In this document: positions 60,726 to 64,000 of the stretch, piece after piece
How the letters are laid out: every line of letters starts with the position of its first letter
Numbering within the stretch: the first letter of the stretch is position 1
DNA from: Rhodamnia argentea
Lineage: Eukaryota > Streptophyta > Magnoliopsida > Myrtales > Myrtaceae
NCBI RefSeq assembly: GCF_020921035.1
Contig: NC_063150.1
Coordinates: forward strand, 29,373,826-29,437,825
DNA length: 64,000 nucleotides
Direction of reading: 5' to 3'
The notes under the pieces: generated by a model
Databases searched by the model: none
Seen by the model: only the letters and a program-made list of their open reading frames with translations
Told to the model about the DNA's origin: nothing
Translations under genes and position numbers: made by a program

Positions 60726-61322
60726 ATGTCGAGGAGCAAATGCTTATGACCCAAGTTCCCTGCAGGAGATCTGTGTTGCAGTCAAAGAATTTCCCGAATT
60801 GATATATTTTATTCTCGATATTAGAGTTGTCTACCTTTAAGACGACATTCTAAATGGGTGCGCTATGGAAGCTCATTAGGCATTACAATCTTCCGAACAA
60901 GACATTGAATTTCACACAAAACAGGACAATTAAGTAGACGTTGATACATTTTTCCTTCTCGCCGCGACCTTATTGTGTCCTAGGATGTGCCTCAAAGGCA
61001 TTATGTTAGCAACCATTTCCTCTCAACAGGAACTCCTCTCTATGCTGTGCTTGTGAATGGAAAGTTCTGCAAGAACCCCAATCTTGCCACAGCGAAGGAC
61101 TTCCTCTTCACTGGCCTCCTTTGTCACGTCCAACCAACTGAACAATTCTCGATTTGCAAAAGTCCTCAACCCTGGAGGTGTTTTCTTTTTCCCGATTGGG
61201 ATGATTTACTTCCAGCTCAACATTGGAAAGACCAATGCAGTCATGATCACCGGTCTAAGCAGCCAAAGTCCAGGAGTCATCACTATCACGAATGCACTGT
61301 TCAATGCAAAACCTCCTTTTTG
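60726..61322 (+). pseudogene. Germin-like pseudogene D, box 1 and signal peptide deleted
   Basis: The start reads only MSRSKCL before a TGA at 60747-60749, because about 48 bp coding most of the signal peptide are missing compared with B. The exon-1 donor region is deleted as in B. The exon-2 acceptor is changed from GCAG to GCTG, and the same roughly 194-bp exon-2 deletion removes box 1 and shifts frame. The tail ends at KPPF followed by TGA as in B. B and D are therefore copies of one already broken gene, and D has decayed further. Confidence 0.9.
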
Positions 61323-63050
61323 ATTGCTGTATGTACTAGATTGATTTTATTCGACACTTTGTGTCCCTTTTTTCTTCCAAGTTTCGTTGTACATGTTGGT
61401 TGGGCTGAAGATTGAATATTTCATAGCTTAGAATACATCAGATCTCATCTTAAGAGTTCATTGTCAACTTTTCACTTTATTTTCCAGAACTGTACAACAA
61501 TGAATTTGTTATTTGTCAGTAGTATAATGCCGAAGCATCTGTGTCGACAGCAACTTGGCATTAGGAAATACCCAATTCAAGTGTGGTTGAGTGACGGAGG
61601 ACTTCAAAACTAGAAAATATCGGATTGCATTGACACTTGACACTAGCATGTTAGATTAGAGGATTTCCAACCTGAATGCTTTACAAGCACGAACTGCTAA
61701 TGACCATTGCCACTTCTGGTAAGGCTGCATAACCAACTAATAATGAACAATCTGTAATGACAACTTCAGCAGTGTCGGAGATCACAGTGCTGCGTTTGTT
61801 TACAGGGATTGGAGCCTAAAAAAATTCCTATTTTATGAGAAACTGTTATTGCTATTTGCTTGCTGTACGCGCTAGTTTGTTTGATCCACCACTTGGCATC
61901 CCTTCTTTTTCTTCCACGTTCTGTTGTACATGTTGGTTGGGGTTCTCATATTGCATTTCCTTTAGATTTAGCTCACCGTAGTTTATTGTCCTTTTGATAT
62001 TTAGTTAATCTATGAACAAGAAGAGGGGTCAGTAACTGTTAAAAGTACTGAAAAAGAAAACAACAGCTCTGTTGTAGGTTTCTTCATACATATGTAAGCA
62101 GGTTTCTTGAAGTCCCCTGATTGTAAAGCACGGTTATCCCAAAAAAAAATGCGACTTCATTTTGCATAATTACTGGACAATGATCTGTATACGAAGGGTG
62201 TCCCCATGAATGGATGCTTTGATAGTTGTTATTAGCTATGGATGGTTATTATGGTTAGAAAATGGGAAAACCTTTAAATTCTCTACTTTAATCAATTTTC
62301 CAAGGTATCAACACCATATGTGACCAAACAACTGAAAAGTTATCAGTACTGCCAAGTACTTTTAAACAGAAAAAGAGAAAAAAAAAACTGACACTAGTTT
62401 CAATACAATCAACCAATTCTAACTAATACAATCTTTTGGTGCAACTATGCCTCTTCTTCTAGTTGAAGCACACTGACTATTCTTCCTCACGCTACTCAGC
62501 ATATTCCTGTGTTGCCAACAGATGCTATATTAAGGTTCCACCAATCCAGATTTCATCATTTTGAGTGCTTAATTGGTGCATTTCCTACTACCAAATCGGC
62601 AACTTTTCTGTTACTCTTTCAGCTCCTGCACTGAACTCTGAAATTTAAAAGGCATAAGGTTCCATGAATGAGACTTTTTAATGATAGATTAATTAATGAT
62701 AACGCTGCATAATTCTCATCTCAAAAACGATTGTTTCACTCAGACGGTCCACCATTTCTGTCCTTTTTCATTGGGAACTCCGTTTCATGCAGATAACTAT
62801 AAAGCAAGTATAGCATCAGCACTAAGATGACCAATTCAGGAGTGCTAGAGTACAGTGGGGACCACACATGCATGTGATGAAGAATAAGGTCTAGCGTTTT
62901 ATGTGGGAGAAAATGTTATTGCTGGAAGAAAGATCCGGCTGTGTAGTTGTTGAACAATTGTAAAGCAGGAGACATATATGTCATTTGGACAATGAAAGTG
63001 ATGTTTGCTTAAGGAAGAGCAAATCAGTTGATTTTTATGTGCAGTTGTTG
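61323..63050. repeat. 3' flank of pseudogene D, duplicate of 51.7-53.45 kb
   Basis: Near-identical to the sequence after pseudogene B, with small indels (for example, a GTTGGTCAAGG phrase near 52650 is missing here at 62250). No gene was seen. Confidence 0.8.
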
Positions 63051-64000
63051 AACATTTGTATTGTCTACAATATAAAGGGATACTGTTGACCCCTAAATGT
63101 TTATTTTCGTCAGACTTTCTCTCTGCTTCGTGTTCAGTTGGTGAATGCACATAGACTCCGAATTCTAACTTAGCACAGTCATAGATGGCCGCAAGTATAT
63201 CCATGAAATGAAATGTTTCCAAACTTGAATAGTGACATTTAGTTTTGGACTGGTCAAGTTTTAGGAAATTGAAAATGACGAATGATTTCTACTTTAGTTA
63301 GTATTGTAAGGCCGATGGGGATAAGGTGAAAGAGAAGCACTCACAAAGACTCACAAGACAACTCAAGAAGGAGACAAAAAACTTTTCTTATGTGTTCGCC
63401 TTGAATCACCCCTGCAAAAAATTGTTATAAGACATGCCTATTTATAGGCTTGGTACATGATTCTTGGACTGACTCATAAATGACTTCTTAAAAGCAACGC
63501 TTCAATATAGACTTCAATACAGTCACGATGTATATACATAACATTAACCACACATCATAATACGAACAGACTCTGTTGACACCTAAATTTTGATTTTTAG
63601 AAAATCATTCATATAAGCATAAAATGAGAGTTATTCATAATTCTCACAAAAAAAAAATAAATTTTCATACATTGCATATATAATTTTCACCGGTCAAGTG
63701 TACGTCATGTCAGCTAGGGCCGGAGAAGAGTCAATTGAGCATGATTCCAACGAACGACCAAGTTAAAATCGACTCGAAAGTCACTAGAGAGGTGCAGAAT
63801 TTTTTACCATAATTTTGGACTCAAAATAGCCCGTTTGAGCTCTTAAAATTACAAAAAGGCCTTAATTAATTACCCATTTTATTATTTAAGGTCCAAGTGA
63901 GTCCGGGATCACAAAATGAGCCCATAAAACATTGAAAAGTAGCCCATTTTGCCCTCCTCATTCATTTGGCCGAAAATTTGAAGGAATGCAAATCAAGTGA
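63051..64000. other. Window edge, probable retroelement sequence
   Basis: Phrases such as TGTTGACACCTAAATTTTG (63573 onward) are typical of plant retrotransposon terminal repeats. No second copy is in view, so this is a weak call. The window ends without a gene. Confidence 0.35.

Overview
This window is nuclear DNA from a flowering plant, most likely a woody eudicot. The gene families (SWEET, subgroup-6-type R2R3-MYB, germin-like array, U11-48K) and the abundant AT-rich MITEs suggest Myrtales/Myrtaceae (Eucalyptus-like). That placement is inference from pattern, not from a search. Genes are split by GT-AG introns, intergenic DNA is AT-rich, and transposon debris fills much of the space.

Layout. 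(1) 2.4-4.6 kb: an intact six-exon clade-III-like SWEET sugar transporter on + with a TATA box. (2) 6.7-11.2 kb: a MITE with 36-bp inverted ends, then a decayed Mutator-like transposase. (3) 11.7-13.6 kb: a five-exon minus-strand gene for an unnamed, probably plastid membrane protein. (4) 14.4-17.0 kb: a dead LINE with reverse transcriptase, zf-RVT and RNase H remnants, followed by a MITE with a clear target-site duplication. (5) 19.6-21.5 kb: an R2R3-MYB of the anthocyanin-regulator type, with a shortened N terminus and a predicted GC-AG second intron. (6) 23.7-24.8 kb: a RIN4/NOI-family gene whose first coding exon holds only two codons. (7) 26.0-35.3 kb: three tandem minus-strand U-box/ARM (PUB9-like) genes. 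The first two are pseudogenes and the third is intact. (8) 39.5-42.4 kb, minus: the U11-48K protein of the minor spliceosome, with a candidate U11-binding splicing enhancer in its first intron. (9) 44.9-61.3 kb: a germin-like protein array of four members in the order intact, dead, intact, dead. Captured or broken fragments of aspartate-semialdehyde dehydrogenase and a 4CL-like ligase lie among them.

Themes. Local duplication followed by decay shapes both the PUB and the germin-like clusters, and shared insertions and deletions give the order of events. Several genes have defence or stress connections by family (germin-like, RIN4/NOI, U-box), but nothing shows that they act in one pathway. 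The most interesting single element is the candidate self-regulatory splicing signal in the U11-48K gene. I found no tRNA or rRNA genes. Exon boundaries were placed by eye from family conservation and splice consensus, checked for phase, and have no transcript support.
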